Positions 1 through 11,880 of a DNA stretch of 64,000 bases are shown one piece after another. This stretch comes from Apus apus (taxonomy: Eukaryota > Chordata > Aves > Apodiformes > Apodidae). Numbering within the stretch: position 1 is the stretch's first letter; each line of letters starts with the position of its first letter. The stretch lies in NCBI RefSeq assembly GCF_020740795.1, contig NC_067285.1:96121152-96185151 (forward strand), in the 5' to 3' direction. The notes under the pieces were generated by a model that saw only the letters and a list, made by a program, of their open reading frames with translations, had not been told where the DNA came from and did no database searches. The position numbers and the translations under genes are program-made.

Positions 1-3000
1 TTCACAGGCTCAGTTTTCTTAACAGATGTGTACTTCACCATTGCATGTAAAAATAGGAGTTTTTCATTGATACCCTGCATTAGGAAACTAGATGAAGATT
101 TTATGTGGGAATTCTTGTGTTTCTCTGAGCTGACGCTTATCCTCTTCTGAGTCACTGCTTGTGAAACCCAGCTCTGACAGTGGGAAGGTATGAGATGGGC
201 ACATTCCAGGTGCCCAGTTAGGGCTCAGCCAGCATGCAGTGACGTCTTCCAAGGCATTTTTATTCCAGCACTGCCCATTCCATTTGCTAAGCACAATCCT
301 ATGCACTGACCACGTTAACATTTTAGGGAGGCAAAAATCCTAGGTCAGAACCACCTTATTACCAAAAAAACCTTTTGGAAAGTAAAACCAGCTGGTCACA
401 CAAAGGCAGGTGACCTACAGTCTGTCCTTGGAAGTCCAGGATAGACCTTCTGCAGAGTCAGACTGGATAGAATCTAGCCACAAGGGATGAAGATGGCTGT
501 TATTTGTTCCAGAAGGCTTCCCTCATTCAGGATTGGATAAGAGACTGAAATTCTTCCCAGGACACCAGGGCAGTCAGAGCAATAATTCACAGTGATTTCA
601 TGCAGCCAGAACAGATTCAAAAGATGCTGCTGCTAAGGAAGAATAACCCAGTGCTCTTTCTTCCCCCTTTGAGGAGTACTTTGAAGCAACTAACCTAATT
701 TCAAAAAATGTTCTTGGATATGGAACATTTAATAAAATAAAGCAAGTAAGTATATTTCAAGGGTCCTGATTTCCTATCACAAAGGTGCTGGATTACTCTG
801 CAGCTACCTGGAATAGTCCCTTTGATAGTCCAACATTTAGTTGGAAGTGCAACCACAGAAAATGTCTCAAGCACAGAATAAGAAAAAATTCCTCATGTGT
901 GCAAGTTCTGTGAGAGGTTAGCTCTGTCCAGACACTGTTACATGTTGCAAGAAGTTATAATATAGGCAAGAAATATGTTTACGTAACACAGATCTGTGCT
1001 ACAAGCTCCCTTACAGACCTCCCACACAAAAGGGATACTTGCTGCACATATGTCAGCCCTGCTCATCTTTAAATCCCAGGCCCTAGTACAGTAAACCAAG
1101 TGCCCCTGAGTCATGACAAAAATAAAAGTAATTTAAAGGAAGTAAAAGAAATGGTCATCCATTCCGCAAAGGTATCAGAGCAGCCCAAATATATATATTC
1201 ATAGCAATAATATTCACAAGATAAGGTTTGCTCTTTTAGAAGGCAGAGCTTCAAAAGACAGCATGAGAAAGATTCTCAGCTAACACCAGGAAAGAAACTG
1301 TCTCACATAAAGTCTAATTTCATTCCCAATGTTCCACAAATCCAAAGAATGCACAACTGAACACTTACTGTGCATTCGAGATGTTAGAACTCCAGAACAG
1401 CTACATGGTTCTTCACTGGAGAGAAACAGTATTGTTTCCACCACTTGGAAACATCATAGTTTGTTTTAACTTACTCAGAAACCTTGTACAAATCTAGTTG
1501 TCTATATGTGGGAACTGCATTAGTGTAGATTAGCCTTCCCTCTTCTGCATATATAAAACACAAAGCCCTGATCATTAAAGAGAGATCAGTGCTGCTGAAG
1601 AACACCTTCCTTCTTTGTGCACTTACCTGGAAGAATTTAAGCTGTGACTTTCTCTATTGTCAGAAAATTATTGTGCATGTAAGCATTTTAGTAATTAAGT
1701 TTATTAGTGAATATACCCAGTCAGATATGTTTTGTGAATACTGAATTCCATTATGATATACACCTGGGTGTTTCCTATGGATCAATATTTGTAGCAGACT
1801 CAGACCCTGGCATTATATAGAATGTTTTGGTTTTGAAACAGAATGTAAATGCTACAACTTTGTTGTTGACTAGTTAATCTATTTTCCATTAAGATGTGTA
1901 AATTTATCTTTAAAGATTCAGTGCCTACCAAGAAACTGTCTGCTTTTAGCTATCCCGTGTTCTTCTGCTTTAGGTGGGTATGGCTGCAATGCATTCTAGA
2001 ACAGTTTTTTGCACAATATTTCTGCTGTAATTGGGAATACCACAGAATAACTCATAGGACTAGTTTGGCAGCAATAAGAAAACATCTAATTCAATGTATA
2101 AAGAACCTGGATCCTGTCACAAGCTTTTGTATTACAATACTGTGCATTTCATCTCACATAAATCATATGAAAAAAAAAAATTAAAGCAGTTAGGGTAGTT
2201 AACACACTTCCAGAGATGAGCTATGAATAAAGTCATAAAGAGGCAGCATTCAACAGACCTGATGCCAGGAACATGGGGAGTTGGGGAATAAAATTTGAAG
2301 TGAAGGAGTCACAAAGAGAAAAACTGTAAGGGCTTTCAGACATAAAAAAAGGAAAATAAATATTTCAATACAGGAAAGACAATTTTTATGAAGGAACAAT
2401 ATGGCCAACAATTTTAAACAGATACATGAGTTTGGAAGTAAAAAGGGTCTCTGTTTTGGTCATAAAATAATTGCGCAGCCCCTTCACTATAGAACCAGTT
2501 TATTCTCATTACAACCATGCCTCAAATGCTTTTGTCAGTACAAATACATCCTTTGGTTACAAGTCAGTGGAGTTGTTTTGTTCACATCCCCCATGACACC
2601 TATGTTTTCCGTTAAAGTCACTTATTACAATTACTTTTATTCTTCCTGGAGTATCTTATTTTAACATCTTATTTAATTGAAGTTTGGCTACTGTTATATA
2701 CCAGCACCCATTCTCAACATCTATCAAAACATAAGGGACTTCTCACCCAGAGCCTGTGGTACAGACATGGGGAGATAGTGGGGAAAGTGCCCCAGCAGTA
2801 GCCTCAATTTGATTTCAGATGGAATGCTAAAAGAATGAATCATACCACATGCATCAACAACTAAAGCCCAGATAGATTTTTTAAAACTTTTCTTTTCACA
2901 GCTGCTCTAAACTTTTGTTGTTTGTCTTTAATGTTTAACAAGATTTTCTGATGATTTAGAGTAAAAAAATTTTAATCACAAAAGAAACCAAATATTATTC

Positions 3001-4126
3001 CTCTCTTGCTAACCTGTTCTTACGCTTTTTATAGCCTCTCCCTTGGCCTCACCCCCACCTCCTCTCCTCCCTGCTCCTGTTCACTAAAACGATCTTATAT
3101 TCCATATCCTTCCCATTGCCTCCCACTTTGGACACATATTCATGAATGCAAATAACATTTTCCCAACAAACAAGTAAAAGGGAAGAGGAAGAAGAAGAGA
3201 AGTGAAATGTAAGAACTCCTAAATAAATAATTATATTTACACTGTTATGTAAACCTTAATTTACAGATCTCAACATGCTTTGGGAAAGTAGGCATTATTG
3301 TCTCCTTTATTATTTACACACAGTTCAATTACTTTTTAAAATTATTTTTAAAATAAATCTATTGTTTTCTTCTTAGGTAATTTGTTAACCCTTGGCTGAC
3401 ACTGGACATGGTGTTGCTGGTGGCAGGATGAGCAAGTATAATTACCAGCAGCCAACTGAGCATGTTTACACCGAAGAGAAGACTCATCTCACATTTCCAA
3501 CCTGTCCTCTCCTTCTGCCGCTGCTTCTTTCAGCCTCCTGGCCTCCCCATGATGCTGGCAGGGCAGCTGCTCAGGTACAGCAGCCAGGCTTATTTCTCTT
3601 CTGCCCAAATGATTTCTGTCTAAAAGACGGACTTGAGAGTGACTTAAAATGAGGATTTTTGCCAAAATAAACAATCTTGCATAAGCATGCTGCTTTGTCA
3701 AAGGGCATATATGCACTAATTCTGTGTAGAATTGTACAGTCTAAATAAAGCATTAAACACCTCAAACTCTGGCTTAAAAAATATTATTTTTTTTTTTTTT
3801 CAGCAAGGCCACAGTTTGTTAGGTATTGTTGAAAATGCTTGACAGTGTCTCTTTTCTGAGCCTTCATCCCTGAAACAGTTTTTGGACAACTCTAAGCGAG
3901 TGACCTAAGGACAATCTGTTGTCATCAGGTGAGAGAATAAATCTTGTTCTTTGAACTTACTTTCCATACAACTAATTATCCAACATGCTAATTCTGTACA
4001 GATCTTTAAACTAGGTCTGCAAAATCAACAGCAAAATCGAGCCATCTAGTACTGAATAAATCTCAAATACAGTAACTTCCTTTAATACACAGTTAATGAG
4101 TGATTACCCATGATTATAATCTAATA
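1..4126. other. Intergenic, nothing recognised
   Basis: AT-rich sequence with no coding exon, tRNA-like fold or repeat family that I can identify. A T run lies near 3,787-3,801. The few open frames are under 100 codons and resemble no family. Confidence 0.6.
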
Positions 4127-4574
4127 GGAAGGTCCTTGAATGCATCCAGAGGAGGTCAACAAAAGTGGTGGAAGTGTCAAAGTCATACCCTATGGAGAGA
4201 AGCTGAGAACACTGGATTTGTCTAGTTTGGAGAAAAGGAGGTTGAGGGGTGACAGCTTTGCTCTCTACAGCTTCTTGAGGAGGAGAGGGTTGAGAAGGAG
4301 GTGATGATCTCTTCCGCTGGGTACCCAGTGACAGGACACGTGACAACGGTTCAAAGCTGCATCAGGGGAGGTTCCGACTATATTAGGAAGCACTTCCTTA
4401 CTGAGAGGGTGGTAAACCACTCAAACAGGCTTCCCAGAGAAGTGGTCAATGTCCCAGGTCTGTGATTTGGATAATGCTTTAACTTTTGGTCAGCCCTGAA
4501 TTGGTTAGGCAGTAGGAATAGATCATCATTGTAGGTCACTTCCAACAGAAATATTCCATTCCATTCTATTCTGT
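4127..4574 (+). mobile_element. CR1 LINE 3' fragment
   Basis: The sequence has the end-of-ORF2 wording typical of avian CR1 copies. It includes aggtccttgaatgcatcc near the start, a middle segment on scattered-stop coding remnants, and a terminal part reading ggtcacttccaac with a degenerate ATTCCATTCTATT tail. It is 5'-truncated and decayed. Confidence 0.88.
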
Positions 4575-5299
4575 TCAGTTTCTACAAGAATAACCAGTAA
4601 TGGATCTCAAGGCAAATCAGGTGTGAGGATGGCCCTCTACAGAGTGAGCACTACAGTAATTTTCTTACTGCATTAGGTAAACTAGTTTTGCTACATAGCT
4701 GTGAGATCTTGCAATTAGGAGACCTCTCTGTGCTGCAACATCAAAAAAATGTTCTCCTGTCACAACTTCTCCCAGTGATGCCTGTGCCACATAAACTGTT
4801 TTGATCCCATCCTACTGTCACCAGTAAAAACTGTGGATGATTCTGGAAGATTTTTTTCTCAAAAACGTGACACTGCACGTGGTGCAGGAACCATCCTCAC
4901 TCTCTCTGCAGCATAAATTGGATGTTGGTCCTCAGCCTTACATTACACATGGGGAAATATAATGTTTTTTTTTCTTTTATGGAATTCTATTCCCTTGGAC
5001 TTTCTGTAAGATTTAGGTGTTTGTCTTTAAGATGCATGTAATGAGTGACTCCACCAGAATAAGAAGACAGTCTCCTTGTGATAACAGCATAGCTTCTTGT
5101 AAACTACTGAAAATTCAAACCTAGCACAGACAAATACTTCCAGTTCTTATTGACTTAGAAGAACTTAACACATACATATGTAAGGCATCATATGGGCATG
5201 GCACAGAGGCAGTAGCTGCTTGTTAATTGTTTACATTTCATCCTTTTACACAAATATTTTTTACTTTATAAACATAATTTCACCTGTCTAAAAAAGACT

Positions 5300-5367
5300 G
5301 ATTGATAAACCTGTAGAGATATACTTTGCCTGCGCTCTAAAGCCTCTTTAAACTTAACCACAAATAT
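5300..5367. repeat. 68-bp direct repeat, copy A
   Basis: It aligns without gaps to 5,963-6,030 with 11 mismatches in 68 positions by my hand count. Shared blocks include gattgataaac and taaagcctctt. I do not recognise the family. Confidence 0.75.
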
Positions 5368-5962
5368 TAAGGGAATGAGACTAATATTTGCTTTTGTAAT
5401 AGACACAATATAAACTTGCAGTGCAATCCAAGACAGAAAACATTTCCTCCCTGCCCTCAGCCTTAGCTGATATATGGGGTTTTACCTGCTGGTTTCCATT
5501 AAAAAACAGTAATTAGTACAAGTCTTTTTACTGCAGTTGTGTCTCTTTAAAAAGAAAATATGTAACAGCCTTTCATACGGGGCACACAAAGCAGAACCCA
5601 AAGGTTTTAAATAAGACTCTGAGCTTTTGAGCTCAGTGCTGGCAGAAAGATGCTTCAAGTGGTAGTAAAAAGTAACAAAGAGACTTAAAAATCAAATCAC
5701 AGCAAAATACTGTCTGGCCTGTTCTTAAGCAGAATTCATGGAACAGGAATCTGAACACTTTTTGGAAGTATAGAGGGATACTTCAAAGATATCTGACTCC
5801 ATTATTTTTTTTTCTTCTAAAGCAAACAGATTCAAACTTTGGATGATCGCTCAAGTGCAGAGAGGCAATAATCCAGCAGAGACCATCTTCTAGTTGTAAA
5901 AGGTGGCTTTTGTTAACTATTAAAATTATTGTGAACAATTCTCCTGCATAGGAAGAATGATT

Positions 5963-6030
5963 GATTGATAAACCCTTCAATACATACTTTTCCTGCACTT
6001 TAAAGCCTCTTCAAACTTAACCCCAAATAT
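5963..6030. repeat. 68-bp direct repeat, copy B
   Basis: This is the second copy, 663 bp downstream in the same orientation. Weak similarity extends perhaps 25 bp upstream of both copies with a 3-nt offset. No similarity is obvious downstream. Confidence 0.75.
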
Positions 6031-9000
6031 GACACTTACTGATGAGCATAAATTTCCTTGCATAATATGACCTAGTTAAGCTGTCACTTTTGACTCATGC
6101 TAAGTATCTCTATCACTCTGTGGGAATATGGTCTTAATAACTAGATAGTGCACTTTCATTAAAATCATTGCAATATTAACAAAAAACTACAAAGTCCCTA
6201 ACTTAAGACTTTCATTACTTTAAAACTAAGTGTTTCTTTGTTTAAGTAACAAGCATAAATTAAGTGCAGCGAGAAGACAAGAATTGCTTCTTGCTTGTGC
6301 TGGAAGGACTGTTTTTTTAAGCCTGAAGGTAACAAGTGTCACTTTGCATATATTAAGATTTAAAGAGGTGGCTCTGTTACGGCTGGTGTGTAACTCAAGA
6401 CTTACAGAGTTGTAAAACTGTAACTTTATGCTAATTTCAATAAATTATATATACCCCATCTACAAATACACTATGTGTTGTCCTTGATCCTCACACCATG
6501 CTCCACACTGGGATTGGTCCGCTATATATTTATCAGTTTGGTCTCCACAGGCCTCATAAACTGATATTGATTACAAGAAATAAGATTTTACTTATCAGCC
6601 CTCTCCCTTGTTAGTCACAGCAAGGGTTTTCATGTGCCAGATACCACAGAGCACTTTGTTTCGTTATTATTTGAGTTTAAAAAAAGTCTGTAGAGCTTCT
6701 TTATTTGAAAAGTATTATTGAATAAAATAAAGCAGGTGGAAATATCAAGCTTGTGATATTCAGAGATATTCAAACCAGACATTTCAGAATTATTATTATA
6801 TAGGACTTTTCCACAGACCGAAGCCCTTGATCAGATTGAATTGCTCCATGCTTGTGGTTATTTGTCTCATTGAAACTTACTGTCAGGAATAATGCCCAGG
6901 GTTGCTTTCATCCCAGGTGCAGTAAGGACAACAGGGCACACTGTGCCCGGGATGAAAGCCTGTCCCAGGCACTCACTGGGAGCCTCAGCCAGCTGGGACA
7001 CACGGTGCTGAGGTTGTGGGTAGGAAAGAACCATCCCCTGTCCTTGCTGCCCCAGGCTGGGGTCCTGGACCTGGCCCTGCCTCTGCTCCCTCTCCTGCAG
7101 GGATGCCTAAGGCACATTCTGACAGCTATTCCAAGGCCTGGGGCAAACGAGCACTGGTTTCTAGTCGTGGTGCCTTTGGAAACAGATGGCTCTTTCTCAT
7201 TAACAAATTTGTAGTGTGAGAAAGCATAAGCCCTGGAAAATGGGAATACATCAAACTGTCAAGGTTTCCAGTGGAGTTTACAGTGTGACTGTACACACCA
7301 GACAAGTGCACAAGACTCAGTTCAGTTTCCTCCCCTTTTACTCACAGAAGTAGTTCACATAAATGTTGTTGCCAGTTGCAATTTGTCTTTCACGTCTGTG
7401 GTACGTCATGCACTTGCCTGCAAAGGTGAAGCACACCTGCCTAGCAGCTATTACAGAGATGAAGACAGCAAACCATCACAGCAAAGGGTAGCATGAAGAA
7501 GGAGAAATAGCTTGTACAACCCATTTACTTGTAATATCAATCATGTCATTGCATCTCTTTTAATGACATATTGATGTTTCCTCTGGAAAGTCACTACTCC
7601 TAGTTGTTCTTACCCACAACACTTTCTGAAAGGTGTAGAGTTTACTATGTGGCAGATTCAACTAATGGTCGTGCACTTTGAAGAATAAAGCAGACCATAA
7701 ATGGCAGTATGATCTGTTCACCAGGCATATAGAACAGTTTCCAGCCCCTTTGGTGTATTCTCTAAACAAAATATATAAAACTAATTATGTTTGAGAATAG
7801 CATAATAATAACATCTGATGCCTGTAGAGCACATTTCACATTAAAGGGTGTCAATCTGTTACAGCATATTGAAGATGTAAGATTAAGTGAGATATAAATG
7901 GTTAAGAGCAAAGGTGATGGACAAGTTCCTGTTGCCTGGGACAGTACCATACCATACATGAAACAGCATTTTCTTCATGTTCTTCAGCATTTATTTTAAA
8001 CTTTCTGAATTTCCAGTGGTCCTGAGCTTAAAATTGTTCTTTGAAGGGGAGGACAGGCAGCTGCCCATTTTGAACAATGATTTCTGAGAACTTCCTCAAC
8101 TTGAAAACACTTTCTTAAAAAAAGCAGTTTAGTGGTAGCTTCACCCTTGCCAATAAGCACAGGAACATTGGTGTGGCCGATCTGAGAAAGCTGAAAAACT
8201 TTCCACTGAGTTTTTCAGAATGTGCCACCTTTCAGTCAGGTGACAGCATCAGGTCACCTTTACCTGTGGAGCAGTTCCCTCTGGCTCCCTGGTTGCATGC
8301 AGAGCAGTCACAGGAGCTGCTCCAGGTACAGCAGGCTCCGTGGGATGCAGGAGAGACCCACCATGCCAAGAATGCTCACTTCATGAGGCTGTCACAGCAT
8401 AAGGTGCCAGTGCTCACAAAGGTGGACCATCCTGCAGGAACAAACTGGGGTTCACAGCTCAGTGATGAGGACAAGCTGGTGCGGCCAGGCAATGGCACAG
8501 CGGTGCCACTAAGCCCCCTAACCGGTGCCTGACAGCTTGGCTGTGGTTCACAAGGACAGGCATGCAGGGAGGGAGTGAAGGGTGACGAGGGCTGGGGCGT
8601 TCTCTGCACAGCCACAGTGGTGTCTGAGCTGCTACTCATTCTCAGCCACCAGCAAACCCAGCAGTGCTGCAATTTGTTGCCATGCAGAAACGTCCACCAG
8701 CCCTAATGAACAAGGTGAGACGTGCAGATCTCATTCTCCCCAGAATGTTTACAACCAGCCAGAAGGAAAGAAAGTTCACAGACCTGCAAGTTCAGAGCGT
8801 AACTTGCTGATGCTTTGTCTGGTCTGTAGATCCTAGTGATACAGTGAAACTATTCACAGATAAGAAAATGCATAGGTTCTTGTGGGCTTTGGATTGCAGG
8901 GATTGCAAGAAATGTTTGCAAAATACAGCTGCACCTGTTCTTATTTTTTCTGTTCTGAATTAGGACAATCTGGATGCCAAGGTCATTTCTGCCACGGTAT

Positions 9001-10774
9001 TAATTCTGGCAGGTAGAACAAGCCTCACTGAAGGAGTTTCAGCCTTGGCTTGAGATTCACTAAGTTAAATGTGGTATTAGAGATACAATGGAGTTTGTAG
9101 TGCTGGAAGATGACTCCTTCAGTGCCACAGAAGAGCAGGGAGCCAGAACTGGCCAGATAAGCTACTCTTAACTCTCCAGCTCATGCAAACAACAGTTGAT
9201 TGCTAATATTCTTGCCATCCACCCATTTTATATTTTATGTATTTGTAGACTGATTTCTAGTATTGCAGTCCTCATGGGGTTTTGGTATGATACTCTGAAC
9301 CTTGTCAGTACTGACTGACCGATACACATCTGTCAGATAGCTCTGCAACAATGTCACACTTGTCACACTAATACGTCTCCTCCAGATTCAGATATTAATT
9401 CCTTTCTGAGAAAATACTTACAGTTTCACAGGAACACAGATAAGATATTCAACAGTCCTAGAAAAACAATGTTTCTATTCAAATAAATTGTGTGTTAGCA
9501 CAACCTACCTGCACTTGGCCTTCTGTTTTATCAGCCTCCATACATTAATTCTTGCCTTAAAAGTTTATCTGACACCTTGCACACCACAATATACATGTAT
9601 TGGTTTGATCACCCTTCTCTCCCTTACCTGGACAATATGCTATACTTGCTGTTTCCAGTCCTGTTGCCTCCCTGTTGGACTGGCCAACATTTAAGCCGTG
9701 TGACCCACAGTTCCCTCTACCCTCTATTTCAGAATTTCAGTTCACAAGTAACCAGCCTCCCCAGTGTCTTGCAGCTCTTGCTGCCATTTCAGATGTGGTC
9801 CATACATTCCCACATGCCTGACCCCAGTCACTGCCATGTGCTTTCCCCCTGGAAGAGTAGCCATCTCCTGTTTTCCCCTCAAAGATATGCCATTAGCCTG
9901 GTGATCAACAGGAAACACAGATTCCAAAGCAGTGAAATTTCTTTTTGTGATAAAGAAAGGAAGAAACCATTTGAGCAATGTTTAACAAATTCACTTACCT
10001 AAACCCCATCATGGAGTAAAACCTTCCAGTGCTAGGGATAAAAGCAAAGACAAATTATCTACTGTTTAAAGACAATCCGCACTCTTACCATTTCCACAGC
10101 TGGATAAGGGTTGTGTGGATAGTTTGTTCTGTTTTACACTCAAAAGCCTTTTGAGGCCCTAGGCTTTTGAACATATTATCACTTTTACAAAATCCTTTCT
10201 GAAATTCTCTTTCTTTAGGTATATCTTGGAGGTAAGAACTCCATTAGAGAATGTGTCATCACCTCAGCTGCCATTGCATCAAATAAAAGCATGTAAGAGC
10301 ACACCGTCTCTAGGATGGCATGTGCAGCATGAGAACTTGCTGGCAACTCTTATTCACCAAATGCAGCTGCAATACAAAGCAGTGTGTCAAAAATGCCTGA
10401 GAAACAAAGTGGGGGACGCTTTCAGTCATTGCAGTAAATTATACTTTCCTACCTGACAGCACAGAAATTTTATTTAGTGTGTCACACAGAGCAGCTGGCA
10501 TAGCCTTGGTCTGGTGCAGCCTTCATCTGGTGCCAAGTCACATAGGTCGTGCCTCCGAAAGGTACCTGCTGATGCTCACGGCCAAAGACATGAGCAAAGA
10601 GCCAGCTCAGAATACTGCTAAACATGCAGTGGCAAGTCTTCCTAGCCCACCATGAAATGAAAAGGCCAGGACAAAGGAAGCCTCTGAGAAGGAAGAAACT
10701 ACTCCATAGGCCCTTGAATACAAAACCAGAAGGTGTAAAAGGTCACAGGAAAGTCTTTGCACCTTTTCTGGGAG

Positions 10775-11880
10775 TTTGGCCAGGCTCTATCAAAGGGATG
10801 AGATACTGGACCTGTTGGTCACCAATGCATGTGAGCTAATCAGTGATGTCAAGATTGGAGGCAACCAGGGCTGCAGTGACCAGGCACTGGTGGAGTTCAC
10901 AGTCCTGAGACATATAGGGCAGGCAAAGAGTAAAGTCAGGACCCTGAAATTTAGGAAAACAAAATTCCAGCTCCTCAAGGAGTTAGTCAATAGGACCCCC
11001 TGGGACACTGCCCTCAGGGACAAGGGAGCAGAACAGAGCTGGCAGATCTTTAAAGATGTTTTCCATAGAACGCAGCAGCTGTAAGAAATCAGGCAAGGCA
11101 GGGACTGGGAGAGCAAAGTCCCTCCCACTGTAAGAGAAGATCCGGCTTGTGAACACCAGAGACACCTGAGCACACATAAGTCTACAGGGTCTGACAAGAT
11201 ACATCCCATACTAGTTGATGAAAAGTTGGACATGAGCTGGCAATGTACGCTCACAACCCAGAAAACCAACCATATCCTGAGCTGCATTAAAAGAAGAGTG
11301 GCCAGAGAGCTGAGGGAGGTGATTCTCCTCCTCTCCGCCACTCTGGTGAGACTCCACCTGGAGTATTGTGTCCAGCTCTGAAGCCCCCAACACAAGAAGG
11401 ACACAGATCTGGTTGGAGTGAGTGAGTTCAGAGAACAGCTATGAAGATGACCAGAGGACTGGAGCACCTCTCCTGTGAGGACAGGCTGAGAGTGTTGTGT
11501 TCAGCCTGGAGAAGAGAAGGCTCCAGGAAGGGTATATTGCAGCCTTGCAGTGCCTCAAGGGTGCCTATAAGAAAGATGGGGACAAACTTTCTAGCTGGGC
11601 TTGTAGGACAAGGGGTAATAGTTTTAAACCAAAAGAGACTAGATTTAGACTAGATATAAGGGAGAAAGTTTTTACAGTGAGGTGGGTGAAACACTGGAAC
11701 AAGTTGCCCAGAGAGATGGTAGATACCCATCCCTAGAAACATTCAAGGTCAGGTTGGACGGGACTCTAAGCAACCTGATCTAGTTGAAGATGTCCCTGCT
11801 CACTGAAGAGGGGTTAGATTAGGTGACCTTTAAAGGCCCCTTCCAACCTTCCAATTCAAACCATTCTATGATTCTATGAA
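10775..11880 (+). mobile_element. CR1 LINE, internally deleted, with intact 3' terminus
   Basis: The frame at 10,776-11,084 reads EILDLLVTNACELISDVKIG and then LKELVNRTPWDTAL, the link between endonuclease and reverse transcriptase in CR1 ORF2. A remnant of the early RT region follows (about 11,130-11,210). The sequence then jumps to the region after the RT core (DEKLDMSWQCTL). The final part carries frameshifts and ends ttctatgattctatga. The RT catalytic core is missing, so the copy is dead. Confidence 0.93.

Larger units (their letters stand above)
4575..10774. other. Intergenic, nothing recognised apart from the 68-bp repeat pair
   Basis: Two patches are richer in GC than their surroundings (about 6,890-7,160 and 8,250-8,700). 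Both hold overlapping open frames on both strands, which points to composition rather than coding. I see no splice-bounded conserved peptide. Confidence 0.6.

Noticed and set aside
8173-8672. Overlapping open frames of 119 and 98 codons on opposite strands
   Set aside because: GC-richer patch with frames in both directions and no family resemblance; treated as non-coding.
9577-10002. 141-codon plus-strand open frame
   Set aside because: No recognisable domain, no splice context, overlapping frames on the other strand; consistent with chance.
10790-11467. 225-codon minus-strand open frame
   Set aside because: It is antisense to the CR1 copy at 10,775-11,880; the sense strand carries the recognisable ORF2 remnants.
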